Shown here: in pieces, positions 28,230 to 37,640 of the stretch
Layout of the letters: each line of letters begins with the position of its first letter
Numbering within the stretch: position 1 is the first letter of the stretch
Assembly (NCBI RefSeq): GCF_001676385.1
Contig: NZ_LYVJ01000010.1
Span: forward strand, 124,001-188,000
Origin: Stenotrophomonas maltophilia
GTDB taxonomy: Bacteria; Pseudomonadota; Gammaproteobacteria; Xanthomonadales; Xanthomonadaceae
Direction: 5' to 3'
DNA: 64,000 nucleotides
Program-made: the position numbers and the translations under genes
Notes under the pieces: model-generated
Told to the model about the DNA's origin: nothing
The model's input: only the letters and a program-made list of their open reading frames with translations
Databases searched by the model: none

Positions 28230-29057
28230 TCAGCGCACCGCCTGCACTTGGCGCTGGCCGTCCAGCACCACCACGTGGTCGGCGAGGGCGGGCAGGGTGC
28301 GCAGCGCCTGCCGGCTGACCCGTTCGTAGTACTGCACAAAGCGCTCCAGCTGCGGCCGGCTCATGCCGTGCCGGCCCGGCTGCGCGGCCTGCAGGTTCTG
28401 TTCCTGCTGCCAGCGCCAGCGCGGCACCACCGAAAAATCCGGCGGTTGCAGGAACCACAGGCGGTCGCAGCGCTGCCACAGCGCCGGGTAGTCGCGGGCC
28501 AGCGCCACGTTGCACCAGCGGCGCCAGCGGCCATCCGTGTCGGCCTCGCGTTCCAGTGCGTTCAACGGGGTGCCCAGCGCAGCGTCATCCTGCGCGGGCG
28601 TGCCGAGGAACCATCCCTCGAACACCAGCAGGTCCAGCGGGTGGTCCAGTTGCGGCCATTGCGCCTCGGGCAGGCGCTCGTCGGCCAGCTTGTCGAAGCG
28701 CGGCAGCGCGAAAGGCTGGCGCGCCGTCAGGGCATCCAGCACGGCATGCGCCAGCGGCAGGTCGTGGGTGCCTGGCGGGCCACGGGTGATCAGCAGGGGG
28801 TGCACCTGGCGGGCCAACCGCTGGCGCTGTGCGCGGGTCAGGTAGACATCATCGATCGACAGCGCAGCCGCGTTCAGGCCGCGTGCCCGGGCGCGCGCCA
28901 CCACCTGTGCGGCCAGCGTCGATTTGCCGCTCCCCTGCAGGCCGCTGATCGCCAATACTGGAACCGCTGCGCCGCTGCCCAGCGCATCGTCCAGCGCCTG
29001 TTCGGCCAATGTTTCGGGGAATCCTTTCACCTGGGGCATATACGCAGCAGCGGCCAT
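28230..29057 (-). CDS. P-loop kinase, glycerate-kinase-like (GLYK/YggC group)
   Basis: The protein is 275 residues from the ATG at 29057. It has Walker A GLQGSGKSTLA (about 37-47), a Walker B/substrate segment LSIDDVYL, the PGTHDLPLA motif and LLVFEGWFLG. This pattern fits the plant glycerate 3-kinase / Tda10 / YggC group of P-loop kinases. The substrate is probably glycerate or a related small molecule, but this is inference. It is divergent from pdxH, with 40 bases between starts. Confidence 0.8.
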   Translation of the reverse strand: MAAAAYMPQVKGFPETLAEQALDDALGSGAAVPVLAISGLQGSGKSTLAAQVVARARARGLNAAALSIDDVYLTRAQRQRLARQVHPLLITRGPPGTHDLPLAHAVLDALTARQPFALPRFDKLADERLPEAQWPQLDHPLDLLVFEGWFLGTPAQDDAALGTPLNALEREADTDGRWRRWCNVALARDYPALWQRCDRLWFLQPPDFSVVPRWRWQQEQNLQAAQPGRHGMSRPQLERFVQYYERVSRQALRTLPALADHVVVLDGQRQVQAVR

Positions 29058-29097
29058 GCAGCCACAATAGCCCAAACCGTGTGAGAACAACGCCATC

Positions 29098-29697
29098 ATG
29101 AGCGACCTGTACGCCGAAGCCCTGTCCACGTTTGCCAGCCTGTTCGAAGAGGCCAGGCAGAGCCGCGAGGTCGAGCCGAACGCGATGACCGTGGCCACCG
29201 CCGATACCTACGGTCGTCCCTCGGCGCGCACCGTGCTGCTGAAGGCCTTCGACGAGCGCGGCTTCGTCTTCTACACCCACCTGGACAGCCACAAGGGGCG
29301 TGAGCTGCAGGCCAATCCGCAGGCCGCGCTGCTGTTCCTGTGGCGCAGCCTGCGCGAAGCCGGCATCCAGGTGCGCATCGAAGGCCGTGTCGAGCAGGTC
29401 GCCGATGCTGAGGCCGACGCCTATTTCGCCAGCCGTCCGCGCATGAGCCAGATCGGTGCCTGGGCCTCGCAGCAGTCGAAGACGCTGGCCACGCGCGAGG
29501 AGTTCGACGCGCGCGTGGCCGAGGTCGAAGCGCGTTTCGAAGGCAAGGACGTGCCGCGCCCGGACGGCTGGAGCGGCCTGCGCGTGGTGCCCGACCGCAT
29601 CGAGTTCTGGTACGGCGCGCAGTTCCGCCTGCACGAGCGCTGGTGCTATGAAGCCGGTGCCGAAGGGCGCTGGAGCAAGCGCCTGCTGTACCCATAA
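29098..29697 (+). CDS. pdxH: Pyridoxine/pyridoxamine 5'-phosphate oxidase
   Basis: The 199-residue FMN enzyme oxidises PNP/PMP to pyridoxal 5'-phosphate. Markers include [20 protein letters not shown], a [17 protein letters not shown]/substrate region and the C-terminal signature [17 protein letters not shown]. Length is slightly shorter than E. coli PdxH (218). The next gene begins six bases after the stop, so the two are probably cotranscribed. Confidence 0.96.
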   Translation: MSDLYAEALSTFASLFEEARQSREVEPNAMTVATADTYGRPSARTVLLKAFDERGFVFYTHLDSHKGRELQANPQAALLFLWRSLREAGIQVRIEGRVEQVADAEADAYFASRPRMSQIGAWASQQSKTLATREEFDARVAEVEARFEGKDVPRPDGWSGLRVVPDRIEFWYGAQFRLHERWCYEAGAEGRWSKRLLYP

Positions 29698-29703
29698 GGC
29701 AGC

Positions 29704-30066
29704 GTGATGCAACGCCTGCCGCTGTACCGCGTGGTGGTGTTCGTGCCTTCGGCGGCATTGGACGCAGTGAAGCAGGGCATCCTCGCGGTGGATGCCCTGG
29801 CCGCGGGTGACTACGAACACGGCATGTGGTGGTCTGCGCCGGGATTCGAGCAGTACCGCCCCCGCGTGGGCGCCTCACCCGTGCAGGGTGAGGAAGGCCG
29901 CACCGAAGTGGTCGGCAGCGTGCGCCTGGAGTTCTGCCTGCCGCGCGATCCGATGCGGCTGCAGCGCATCTTCGAGCAGGGCATCGTGCCGCATCATCCG
30001 TGGCAGGTGCCGATGGTGCAGGTGGAGGACATCGAGCTGCTGCTTGCTGATGCACGCCTTCTGTAG
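29704..30066 (+). CDS. YqfO/NIF3-like small domain protein
   Basis: The 120-residue protein (GTG at 29704 or ATG at 29707) resembles the small domain of YqfO/NIF3 found alone in many gammaproteobacteria: YRVVVFVPSAALDAVKQGIL, DYEHGMWWSAPGFEQYRP and VEDIELLL. The domain is CutA/PII-like; its function is not established. The TAG stop at 30064-30066 is the GTAG head of a SMAG repeat. It is linked to pdxH by a six-base gap. Confidence 0.65.
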   Translation: MMQRLPLYRVVVFVPSAALDAVKQGILAVDALAAGDYEHGMWWSAPGFEQYRPRVGASPVQGEEGRTEVVGSVRLEFCLPRDPMRLQRIFEQGIVPHHPWQVPMVQVEDIELLLADARLL

Positions 30067-30131
30067 AGTCGAGCCATGCTCGGCTGCTGTTGCTCTGGCG
30101 CGCAAGGCAGTCGAGCATGGCTCGACTCTAC
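30063..30131. repeat. SMAG repeat dimer supplying a stop codon
   Basis: Two inverted palindromes of the GTAGAGTCGAGC variant, 69 bases. The leading GTAG gives the TAG stop of the YqfO-like gene. Confidence 0.9.
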
Positions 30132-30227
30132 AAGAGCGGATTGTCGCGAACGGACCGGCTCGCTTCATCTGCGAGCAGGTCGTTGCCCGGCACACTCCGC
30201 CGAATGCCCTTGACTTCCGGAGTTGCC

Positions 30228-30680
30228 ATGCCCTCCTGGCGTTGCCTGTTTGCCGTGCCTTCGCCGCGCGGCGGTGTCGAAGCATGCCTGCTGCTGCTCG
30301 CCCGCATCGTGGCCGGTGTGATGTTCAGTGTATCTGGCTGGAACAAGGTATTCACCGAAGCTGGCCGCGAGCGCATGGTGCACACCCTGGTGGACGCGGG
30401 GATTCCGGTCCCGGCATTCAGCGCACCGGTGCTTGGCACGATTGAATGGATTGCCGGTGGCCTGCTGGTGCTGGGCCTGCTCAGCCGGCCCTCGGCCCTG
30501 CTGCTGGCGGCAATCTGCGCCGTCGCAGCATTGACTGATGGCATCGCCCGCATTCCGGAAGGGCTGGGTGTACCGGACTGGCTCAGCTGGTTCTTCTACC
30601 TGAGCGAAGTGCCGCTGGGCGTGTTGCTGCTGTGGATTGCCGCGGTGGGGAGTGGACGGTTCGCTATCGAGGCGCGCTGA
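30228..30680 (+). CDS. DoxX-family membrane protein
   Basis: The product is 150 residues with four hydrophobic segments. The DoxX pattern is visible in LLLLARIVAGVMFSVSGWNK and FSAPVLGTIEWIAGGLLVLG. DoxX-type proteins are thought to be quinone-linked or redox-associated membrane proteins; no precise role can be given. The ATG at 30228 has GGAG at 30219-30222 and gives the family length. SMAG repeats flank it on both sides. Confidence 0.85.
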   Translation: MPSWRCLFAVPSPRGGVEACLLLLARIVAGVMFSVSGWNKVFTEAGRERMVHTLVDAGIPVPAFSAPVLGTIEWIAGGLLVLGLLSRPSALLLAAICAVAALTDGIARIPEGLGVPDWLSWFFYLSEVPLGVLLLWIAAVGSGRFAIEAR

Positions 30681-30693
30681 CGACAGGCACCCC

Positions 30694-30758
30694 GTAGGGC
30701 CGAGCCCATGCTCGGCTGCTTATGCGGGAACATCAGCCGAGCATGGGCTCGGCGCTAC
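30694..30758. repeat. SMAG repeat dimer supplying the prpR stop
   Basis: Two inverted GTAG-type palindromes, 65 bases, between the convergent doxX-like and prpR genes. On the minus strand the terminal GTAG supplies the TAG stop of prpR (30755-30757). Confidence 0.9.
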
Positions 30759-32368
30759 AACCCCTCCGTGCGCAGCCACCGCCACAGCGTGGTGCGTGAT
30801 ACCCCCAGCGCGTGCGCCATGCCTTCGCGGTCATTGCGATGTTCCTGCAGCAGCGTTTCCAGTTGTGCACGCGGCGGGCGCCTGCCGTTGCCTTCCGCCG
30901 GCGCCGCCGCCGTGACTTCAACCGCCAGCTCCGGTGCCAGCTGCCGCAGGCGAACCGCATCGATGAGCCCCTCGCCCGGCTGCCAGTGGATGCGCAGGCG
31001 ATCCACCAGGTTGCGTAGTTCACGTACGTTGCCCGGCCACTCCGCGCGGGCCATCATGGCCAGTGCGTCTTCCGCCAGCGGCGCGTCGATCCCTCGCAAC
31101 TGGCGGAAGAAGTGCTGCGCCAGCAGCGGGATGTCGCTGCGCCTTGCACGCAGCGGCGGCAGGGCGATGCGCAGTGCCGCCAGCCGGTAGTAAAGATCGC
31201 GGCGGAAGCTGCCGGTCGCTGCGCGCAGCTCCAGCGATTGCAGGGTGGCGGCGACCACGCGCAGATCGACCGGAGTCGGTTCGGTGGCGCCCACGCGCAG
31301 CACTTCTCGTTCTTCCAGCACCCGCAGCAGGCGGGTCTGCAGCGGCAATGGCAGTTCACCGATCTCATCCAGGAACAGGGTGCCGCCGTCGGCCGCTTCG
31401 ACCAGGCCCACGCGGCCGCCCCGACGCGCGCCAGTGAAGGCGCCATCGCTGTAGCCAAACAGTTCGGCTTCCAGCAGCGATTCGCTGATGGCGCCGCAGT
31501 TCAGCGCGACGAAGCGCCCGCGACGGCCGCTTGCGGCGTGCAGTTGCCGCGCCACCAGTTCCTTGCCGGTGCCGGTTTCGCCGCTGACCAGCACGGTGCT
31601 GTCGTGCGGCGCGTAGAGCGCGATCTGGGCGCGTACCTGCGCCATCGCATCGCTGTCGCCGAGCAGTTCATGCGCGTCCGTGCGCGCCGCAGGGCGCCGG
31701 CGTGGGGCGGTGCGGTTGCCACCGGAGCGGGCCAGGGCCCGGGTCAGCTCCAGCGCATGTTCGAAGGCCTGGCGCACCGAGTCGGCCGAGTACAGCAGCA
31801 CGCCGGGCAGGCCAGCCTGCTCGGCATGGTCGATGGCCATGCCAGTGCCGACGATCACTTCGATACCGTTGGCACGCAGGTCGGCAATGCAATCGCGCGC
31901 GTCCTCGCGGGTGACGAAGCGACGGTGTTCGATGTCCAGGCCGAAACTCTGCTGGAAGTTGCTGAACACCGGCACGTCGCTGGCGTGGGTGACCAGGCCG
32001 ATGCGGCTGGCGATCCGCCGCGCCCGCGCCAGCGCTTCCATCAGGTCGAAGCCGTTGGCCTGGATCGGAACCAGCGGCAATTCCAGCCGGCCACGCAGCC
32101 AGGCCGCATTGGAGCCGCCGGCGATGACCACATCGCAGTGTTCGCGGCGCAGGCGCCGGCCGATCACCTCCACCGCTTCCTCGAAGCCGAGGTTGATCTG
32201 CTCGATGCGCGCGCGGCGGTCGAATTCGGGAATGACATCGCCGAGCAGGCCGGTCAGGCGCGAGACGCTGACCGTCCAGATCACCGGACGGCCGGGGTCG
32301 GCATCGGCGTGGCGCAAGGGCGAGCGGGGCAGGTACATGACGGCATTGGGGGAGGGCAGATGTTTCAT
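30755..32368 (-). CDS. prpR: Sigma-54-dependent propionate regulator
   Basis: This 537-residue activator has a PrpR_N sensor domain (about 20-200, with [12 protein letters not shown] and the [12 protein letters not shown] segment), an AAA+ domain with Walker A GETGTGKE, the sigma-54 contact loop DGAFTGAR and Walker [11 protein letters not shown], and a Fis-type HTH at the C-terminus ([13 protein letters not shown]). In enteric bacteria PrpR responds to 2-methylcitrate and drives prp genes with RNA polymerase-sigma-54. It is divergent from prpB. The start at 32368 overlaps a TGTTTCA repeat; M11 at 32338 is a possible alternative, and neither has a clear ribosome binding site. Confidence 0.95.
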   Translation of the reverse strand: MKHLPSPNAVMYLPRSPLRHADADPGRPVIWTVSVSRLTGLLGDVIPEFDRRARIEQINLGFEEAVEVIGRRLRREHCDVVIAGGSNAAWLRGRLELPLVPIQANGFDLMEALARARRIASRIGLVTHASDVPVFSNFQQSFGLDIEHRRFVTREDARDCIADLRANGIEVIVGTGMAIDHAEQAGLPGVLLYSADSVRQAFEHALELTRALARSGGNRTAPRRRPAARTDAHELLGDSDAMAQVRAQIALYAPHDSTVLVSGETGTGKELVARQLHAASGRRGRFVALNCGAISESLLEAELFGYSDGAFTGARRGGRVGLVEAADGGTLFLDEIGELPLPLQTRLLRVLEEREVLRVGATEPTPVDLRVVAATLQSLELRAATGSFRRDLYYRLAALRIALPPLRARRSDIPLLAQHFFRQLRGIDAPLAEDALAMMARAEWPGNVRELRNLVDRLRIHWQPGEGLIDAVRLRQLAPELAVEVTAAAPAEGNGRRPPRAQLETLLQEHRNDREGMAHALGVSRTTLWRWLRTEGL

Positions 32369-32400
32369 GATACATCTGTTTCAGTGTTTCATATGTTTCA
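32361..32400. promoter_or_regulatory. Four TGTTTCA direct repeats, likely PrpR binding array
   Basis: TGTTTCA occurs at 32361-32367, 32377-32383, 32385-32391 and 32394-32400; the first is followed by TGATACA, giving a partial dyad. The array lies 45-85 bases upstream of the sigma-54 promoter and overlaps the prpR start, as expected for an enhancer that also gives autoregulation. Confidence 0.65.
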
Positions 32401-32444
32401 TTGATGCGCGCCGGTCATCCCAGTGAAATCAACGGCTTGCAGCT

Positions 32445-32460
32445 TGGCATGGTGCTTGCG
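32445..32460 (+). promoter_or_regulatory. Sigma-54 (RpoN) promoter of prpB
   Basis: TGGCATG-N4-TTGCG matches the consensus TGGCAYR-N4-TTGCW except for the last base. GG (32446-32447) and GC (32458-32459) are ten bases apart, as required. Predicted start is near 32471, 24 bases before the prpB ATG. Confidence 0.85.
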
Positions 32461-32494
32461 CTTACCTATCCCGTTCTCCAACCTGGATTGCCGC

Positions 32495-33388
32495 ATGACT
32501 GCTTCCGCCCCTTTTTCCGCCGGTGCCCGCTTCCGTGAGGCACTGGCTGCCGAATCGCCGCTGCAGGTGATCGGCGCGATCAACGCCAACCATGCCCTGC
32601 TGGCCAAGCGCGCCGGCTTCCGTGCCATCTACCTGTCCGGTGGCGGTGTCGCCGCTGGCTCGCTGGGCCTGCCGGACCTGGGCATCAACACCCTGGAAGA
32701 CGTGCTGGTGGACGTGCGCCGCATCACCGATGTCTGCGACCTGCCGCTGATGGTCGACATCGACACCGGCTTCGGCCCGAGCGCGTTCAACATCGCGCGC
32801 ACCGTGAAGTCGCTGATCAAGGCCGGCGCGGCCGCCTGCCACATCGAGGACCAGGTCGGCGCCAAGCGCTGCGGTCACCGTCCGGGCAAGGAGATCGTCT
32901 CGCAGGGCGAAATGGTCGACCGCGTGAAGGCCGCCGCCGATGCCAAGACCGATCCGGAGTTCTTCCTGATCGCGCGTACCGACGCCATCCAGGTGGACGG
33001 CGTGGACAAGGCCATCGAGCGCGCCATTGCCTGTGTCGAGGCCGGTGCCGATGGCATCTTCGCCGAGGCCGCCTATGACCTGGATACCTACCGCCGCTTC
33101 GTCGACGCCGTGAAGGTGCCGGTGCTGGCCAACATCACCGAGTTCGGTGCCACCCCGCTGTTCAGCCGCGATGAGCTGGCCTCGGCCGGCGTCGCCATCC
33201 AGCTGTTCCCGCTGTCCGCGTTCCGCGCCGCCAACAAGGCGGCCGAGAACGTCTACCAGGCGGTGCGCCGCGACGGCCACCAGCGCAACGTGGTGGAAAC
33301 CATGCAGACCCGCGAGGAACTCTACGACCGCATCGGCTATCACGCTTTCGAGCAGCAGCTCGATGCGCTGTTCGCCGCCAAGAAATAA
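32495..33388 (+). CDS. prpB: 2-methylisocitrate lyase
   Basis: The 297-residue enzyme splits 2-methylisocitrate into pyruvate and succinate, the last step of the methylcitrate cycle. It belongs to the isocitrate lyase/PEP mutase fold, with metal site DIDTGFG and catalytic loop KRCGH at residues 124-128. ATG 32495 is chosen because the longer frame starts upstream of the predicted sigma-54 transcript. It is the first gene of the prp cluster. Confidence 0.96.
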   Translation: MTASAPFSAGARFREALAAESPLQVIGAINANHALLAKRAGFRAIYLSGGGVAAGSLGLPDLGINTLEDVLVDVRRITDVCDLPLMVDIDTGFGPSAFNIARTVKSLIKAGAAACHIEDQVGAKRCGHRPGKEIVSQGEMVDRVKAAADAKTDPEFFLIARTDAIQVDGVDKAIERAIACVEAGADGIFAEAAYDLDTYRRFVDAVKVPVLANITEFGATPLFSRDELASAGVAIQLFPLSAFRAANKAAENVYQAVRRDGHQRNVVETMQTREELYDRIGYHAFEQQLDALFAAKK

Positions 33389-33423
33389 GCAGTACCCTGC
33401 ACCATCAAGTTTCGGAGGGAAAC

Positions 33424-34581
33424 ATGAACGATACGACCGCAAACCCGACCTTCAAGCCGAAGAAGTCCGTCGCCCTGTCCGGCACCGCTGCCGGCAACAC
33501 CGCGCTGTGCAGCGTGGGCCGCAGCGGCAACGACCTGCACTACCGTGGCTACGACATCCTGGACCTGGCCAACACCAGCGAGTTCGAGGAAATCGCCTAC
33601 CTGCTGGTGCACGGCAAGCTGCCGACCCGCGCCGAGCTGGTTTCGTACAAGGCCAAGCTGAAGTCGCTGCGTGGCATTCCGGCCGCAGTCAAGGCCGCGC
33701 TGGAAGAACTGCCGCCGTCGGCGCACCCGATGGACGTGATGCGCACCGGCGTGTCCGTGCTCGGCTGCGTGGCGCCGGAGAAGGATGACCACAACCATCC
33801 GGGCGCGCGTGACATCGCCGACAAGCTGATGGCCTGCCTGGGTTCGATGCTGCTGTACTGGTACCACTGGAGCCACAACGGCCGCGCCATCGACGTGGAA
33901 ACCGATGACGATTCGATCGGCGGCCACTTCCTGCACCTGCTGCACGGCGAGAAGCCGCAGGAGTCGTGGGTGAAGGCGATGCACACCTCGCTGATCCTGT
34001 ACGCCGAACATGAGTTCAACGCCTCGACCTTCACCTGCCGCGTCATCGCCGGTACCGGCAGCGACATGTACAGCGCGATCTGCGGTGGCATCGGTGCGCT
34101 GCGTGGGCCGAAGCATGGCGGCGCCAACGAAGTGGCGTTCGAAGTGCAGAAGCGCTACGACAACCCGGATGAGGCCGAGGAAGACATCAAGGCCCGCGTC
34201 GAGCGCAAGGAAGTGGTGATCGGTTTCGGCCACCCGGTGTACACCGTGTCCGATCCGCGCAACAAGGTGATCAAGGACGTGGCCCGCGAGCTGTCCGAAG
34301 AGCAGTCGAGCATGAAGATGTACGACATCGCCGAGCGCCTGGAGTCGGTGATGTGGGACATCAAGAAGATGTTCCCGAACCTGGACTGGTTCAGCGCCGT
34401 CAGCTACCACATGATGGGCGTGCCGACCGCGATGTTCACCCCGCTGTTCGTGATCGCCCGCACCGCCGGCTGGAGCGCACACATCATCGAGCAGCGCATC
34501 GACGGCAAGATCATCCGCCCGAGCGCCAACTACATCGGGCCGGAAGACCGCGACTTCGTCGCCATCGACAAGCGCGTCTGA
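33424..34581 (+). CDS. prpC: 2-methylcitrate synthase
   Basis: The 385-residue citrate-synthase-fold enzyme joins propionyl-CoA and oxaloacetate. Catalytic regions are visible: [10 protein letters not shown] (first His), [13 protein letters not shown] (second His), and the MDVMRTGVS helix typical of the methylcitrate group. GGAGGG lies seven bases before the ATG. A 9-bp hairpin separates it from acnD. Confidence 0.95.
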   Translation: MNDTTANPTFKPKKSVALSGTAAGNTALCSVGRSGNDLHYRGYDILDLANTSEFEEIAYLLVHGKLPTRAELVSYKAKLKSLRGIPAAVKAALEELPPSAHPMDVMRTGVSVLGCVAPEKDDHNHPGARDIADKLMACLGSMLLYWYHWSHNGRAIDVETDDDSIGGHFLHLLHGEKPQESWVKAMHTSLILYAEHEFNASTFTCRVIAGTGSDMYSAICGGIGALRGPKHGGANEVAFEVQKRYDNPDEAEEDIKARVERKEVVIGFGHPVYTVSDPRNKVIKDVARELSEEQSSMKMYDIAERLESVMWDIKKMFPNLDWFSAVSYHMMGVPTAMFTPLFVIARTAGWSAHIIEQRIDGKIIRPSANYIGPEDRDFVAIDKRV

Positions 34582-34599
34582 TCCACCTGCTGTATTCAT

Positions 34600-34622
34600 C
34601 CGGCCGGCCACATGCCGGCCGG
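34600..34622 (+). terminator. Intergenic hairpin between prpC and acnD
   Basis: A perfect 9-bp stem, CCGGCCGGC with GCCGGCCGG around CACAT, without a U-run. It may reduce read-through or mark an RNA processing end rather than end transcription fully. Confidence 0.45.
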
Positions 34623-34678
34623 GTGCTTTCGCCGCCGCACCGCCGGCACCCGGCCCGCCCCAAGCATTCCGCCAGCCC

Positions 34679-37297
34679 ATGAACACCGATTACCGCAAAA
34701 ACCTCCCCGGCAGCGCGCTGGATTACTTCGACGCGCGCGCCGCCGTCGATGCGATCCAGCCCGGCGCCTACGCCACCCTGCCGTACACCTCGCGCGTGCT
34801 GGCCGAGAACCTGGTGCGCCGCTGTGAACCGGCCCGGCTCAGCGATTCGCTGAAGCAGTTGATCGAGCGCCGCCGCGACCTCGACTTCCCGTGGTTCCCG
34901 GCGCGCGTGGTCTGCCATGACATCCTTGGCCAGACCGCGCTGGTCGACCTGGCCGGCCTGCGTGATGCGATCGCCGACAAGGGCGGCGACCCGGCCAAGG
35001 TCAACCCGGTGGTGCCGGTGCAGTTGATCGTCGACCACTCGCTGGCGGTGGAGTGCGGTGGTTACGATCCGCAGGCGTTCGAAAAGAACCGCGCCATCGA
35101 GGACCGCCGCAACGAAGACCGGTTCCACTTCATCGACTGGACCAAGCTGGCGTTCCAGAACGTGGACGTGATTCCGCCGGGCAACGGCATCATGCACCAG
35201 ATCAACCTGGAGAAGATGTCGCCGGTGGTCTACGTGCAGGACGGCGTGGCCTTCCCGGATACCTGCGTGGGCACCGACAGCCACACGCCGCATGTCGATG
35301 CGCTGGGCGTGATCGCCATCGGCGTCGGTGGCCTGGAAGCCGAGAACGTGATGCTCGGCCGCGCCTCCTGGATGCGCCTGCCGGACATCGTCGGCGTCGA
35401 GCTGAGCGGCAGGCCGCAGCCGGGCATCACCGCTACCGACGTGGTGCTGGCCCTCACCGAGTTCCTGCGCAGGGAGCGCGTGGTCGGTGCGTATCTTGAA
35501 TTCTTCGGCGAGGGTGCCGCGGCGCTGACCATTGGTGACCGCGCCACCATCTCCAACATGTGCCCGGAGTACGGCGCCACTGCGGCGATGTTCTACATCG
35601 ATCAGCAGACCATCGACTACCTGCGGCTGACCGGCCGCGAGGAATCGCAGGTGGCGCTGGTGGAGAACTATGCGCGCACCACCGGCCTGTGGGCCGATGC
35701 GCTGGCCACCGCGCAGTACGAGCGCGTGCTGCGTTTCGACCTGTCCAGCGTGGTGCGCAACATGGCCGGCCCGAGCAATCCACACCGCCGCCTGCCGGTG
35801 TCCGAGCTGGCCGAGCGCGGCATTGCCGATGAAGCCAAGCTGGAAGCGGGCAAGGCCGAGCAGGCGCAGGGCCTGATGCCGGATGGCGCGGTGATCATCG
35901 CCGCCATCACCAGCTGCACCAACACCTCCAACCCGCGCAATGTGATCGCCGCCGGCCTGCTGGCGCGCAAGGCCAACGAACGTGGCCTGCTGCGCAAGCC
36001 GTGGGTGAAGTCGTCGCTGGCGCCGGGCTCGAAGGCGGTGCAGCTGTACCTGGAAGAAGCCGGCCTGCTGCCGGACCTGGAAAAGCTCGGCTTCGGCATC
36101 GTGGCGTTCGCCTGCACCACCTGCAACGGCATGAGCGGCGCGCTGGATCCGGCGATCCAGCAGGAAATCATCGACCGCGACCTGTATGCCACGGCGGTGC
36201 TGTCGGGCAACCGCAACTTCGACGGCCGTATCCACCCGTATGCCAAGCAGGCCTTCCTGGCCTCGCCGCCGCTGGTGATCGCCTATGCCATCGCCGGCAC
36301 CGTGCGCTTCGACATCGAGAAGGACGTGCTCGGCGTGGATGCCGATGGCAACGAGGTGCGCCTGAAGGACATCTGGCCGAGCGACGCCGAGATCGACGCA
36401 GTGGTGAAGGCCGCGGTGAAGCCGGAGCAGTTCCGCAGCGTCTACAACCCGATGTTCAACGTGCGCGTGGAGCAGGGGCCGGCGGTCAGCCCGTTGTACG
36501 ACTGGCGCCCGCAGAGCACCTACATCCGGCGCCCGCCGTACTGGGAGGGCGCACTGGCCGGTGAGCGTACGCTGGCAGGCATGCGCGCGCTCGCCGTGCT
36601 GCCGGACAACATCACCACCGACCACCTGTCGCCGTCCAACGCGATCCTGGCGTCGAGCGCCGCCGGTGAATACCTGGCGAAGATGGGCCTGCCGGAAGAG
36701 GACTTCAATTCCTACGCCACCCACCGTGGCGACCACCTGACCGCGCAGCGCGCCACCTTCGCCAACCCGAAGCTGTTCAACGAGATGGTGCGCAACGAGG
36801 ACGGCAGCGTGAAGCAGGGTTCGCTGGCGCGCGTGGAACCGGAAGGCAAGGTGATGCGCATGTGGGAAGCGATCGAGACCTACATGGAGCGCAAGCAGCC
36901 GCTGATCATCATCGCCGGTGCCGACTACGGCCAGGGCAGCTCGCGTGACTGGGCCGCCAAGGGCGTGCGCCTGGCCGGCGTGGAAGCGATCGTGGCCGAA
37001 GGCTTCGAACGCATCCACCGCACCAACCTGATCGGCATGGGCGTGCTGCCGCTGGAGTTCAAGCCCGGCACCACCCGCCTGACCCTGGGCATCGATGGCA
37101 CCGAGACCTTTGACGTGATCGGCGAACGCACCCCGCGTGCCGAGCTGAGCCTGGTCATCCATCGCCGCGACGGGCAGGACGTGGTCGTGCCGGTCATCTG
37201 TCGCTTGGACAGCGACGAGGAAGTGTCGATCTACGAGGCGGGCGGCGTGCTGCAGCGCTTCGCTCAGGACTTCCTGGAAGGCGCCAAGGTGGCGTGA
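34679..37297 (+). CDS. acnD: Fe/S-dependent 2-methylcitrate dehydratase
   Basis: The 872-residue aconitase-family enzyme dehydrates 2-methylcitrate to a 2-methylaconitate. Cluster cysteines are seen in SCTNTSNP and CTTCNGMSGA; swivel-domain landmarks are ADYGQGSSRDWAAKG and LPLEFKPG. Length and the pairing with prpF identify AcnD rather than AcnA. AcnD with PrpF supplies the substrate for the next hydration step. A strong hairpin follows the gene. Confidence 0.95.
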   Translation: MNTDYRKNLPGSALDYFDARAAVDAIQPGAYATLPYTSRVLAENLVRRCEPARLSDSLKQLIERRRDLDFPWFPARVVCHDILGQTALVDLAGLRDAIADKGGDPAKVNPVVPVQLIVDHSLAVECGGYDPQAFEKNRAIEDRRNEDRFHFIDWTKLAFQNVDVIPPGNGIMHQINLEKMSPVVYVQDGVAFPDTCVGTDSHTPHVDALGVIAIGVGGLEAENVMLGRASWMRLPDIVGVELSGRPQPGITATDVVLALTEFLRRERVVGAYLEFFGEGAAALTIGDRATISNMCPEYGATAAMFYIDQQTIDYLRLTGREESQVALVENYARTTGLWADALATAQYERVLRFDLSSVVRNMAGPSNPHRRLPVSELAERGIADEAKLEAGKAEQAQGLMPDGAVIIAAITSCTNTSNPRNVIAAGLLARKANERGLLRKPWVKSSLAPGSKAVQLYLEEAGLLPDLEKLGFGIVAFACTTCNGMSGALDPAIQQEIIDRDLYATAVLSGNRNFDGRIHPYAKQAFLASPPLVIAYAIAGTVRFDIEKDVLGVDADGNEVRLKDIWPSDAEIDAVVKAAVKPEQFRSVYNPMFNVRVEQGPAVSPLYDWRPQSTYIRRPPYWEGALAGERTLAGMRALAVLPDNITTDHLSPSNAILASSAAGEYLAKMGLPEEDFNSYATHRGDHLTAQRATFANPKLFNEMVRNEDGSVKQGSLARVEPEGKVMRMWEAIETYMERKQPLIIIAGADYGQGSSRDWAAKGVRLAGVEAIVAEGFERIHRTNLIGMGVLPLEFKPGTTRLTLGIDGTETFDVIGERTPRAELSLVIHRRDGQDVVVPVICRLDSDEEVSIYEAGGVLQRFAQDFLEGAKVA

Positions 37298-37310
37298 TAG
37301 CCGGCTGAAT

Positions 37311-37341
37311 GCCCGCCCCCGGAGGCCGGGGGCGGGCTTGT
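37311..37341 (+). terminator. Strong hairpin after acnD
   Basis: A perfect 12-bp GC stem (37311-37322 with 37326-37337, loop AGG) followed by TTGT. Though the U-run is weak, it is likely to block much prp transcription before the toxin-antitoxin pair. Confidence 0.65.
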
Positions 37342-37369
37342 CCGACACCAGAGCGGGGCGCACACTGAC

Positions 37370-37386
37370 TTGGCAAAAACTGCCAA
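37370..37386. promoter_or_regulatory. Candidate ParD operator
   Basis: Inverted repeat TTGGCA-AAAAC-TGCCAA sits 12 bases before the parD ATG and touches its ribosome binding site AAGGAGGG (37386-37393). ParD-type RHH proteins repress their own promoter through such short dyads. Confidence 0.55.
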
Positions 37387-37397
37387 AGGAGGGTCTC

Positions 37398-37640
37398 ATG
37401 GCCACCATGAACATTTCGCTGACCGATCCGCTCAAGCAGTTCGTGGACGAAGAAGTGCGCGAAGGGGGCTACTCCAGCACCTCGGACTATGTGCGTGACC
37501 TGATCCGCCAGCGCCAGCGCAGCAAGGCTGAAGAGCTGCTCAAGCAGCTGATTGCTGAGGGGCTGGCGTCGGGACCTTCGGCGCCTCTGGCGCCGGATCA
37601 CTTCGACAAGCTGCGTGAGCGTGCACGGAACCGCAAGTGA
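37398..37640 (+). CDS. parD: ParD-family antitoxin
   Basis: The 80-residue ribbon-helix-helix protein has an N-terminal strand MATMNISLTDPLKQFVDEEV, then GGYSSTSDYVRDLIRQRQ, the ParD/CopG core. The C-terminal part (about 50-80) should wrap the toxin. A strong AAGGAGGG precedes the ATG. The stop overlaps the start of parE (GTGA), the usual coupling of the pair. Confidence 0.92.
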   Translation: MATMNISLTDPLKQFVDEEVREGGYSSTSDYVRDLIRQRQRSKAEELLKQLIAEGLASGPSAPLAPDHFDKLRERARNRK

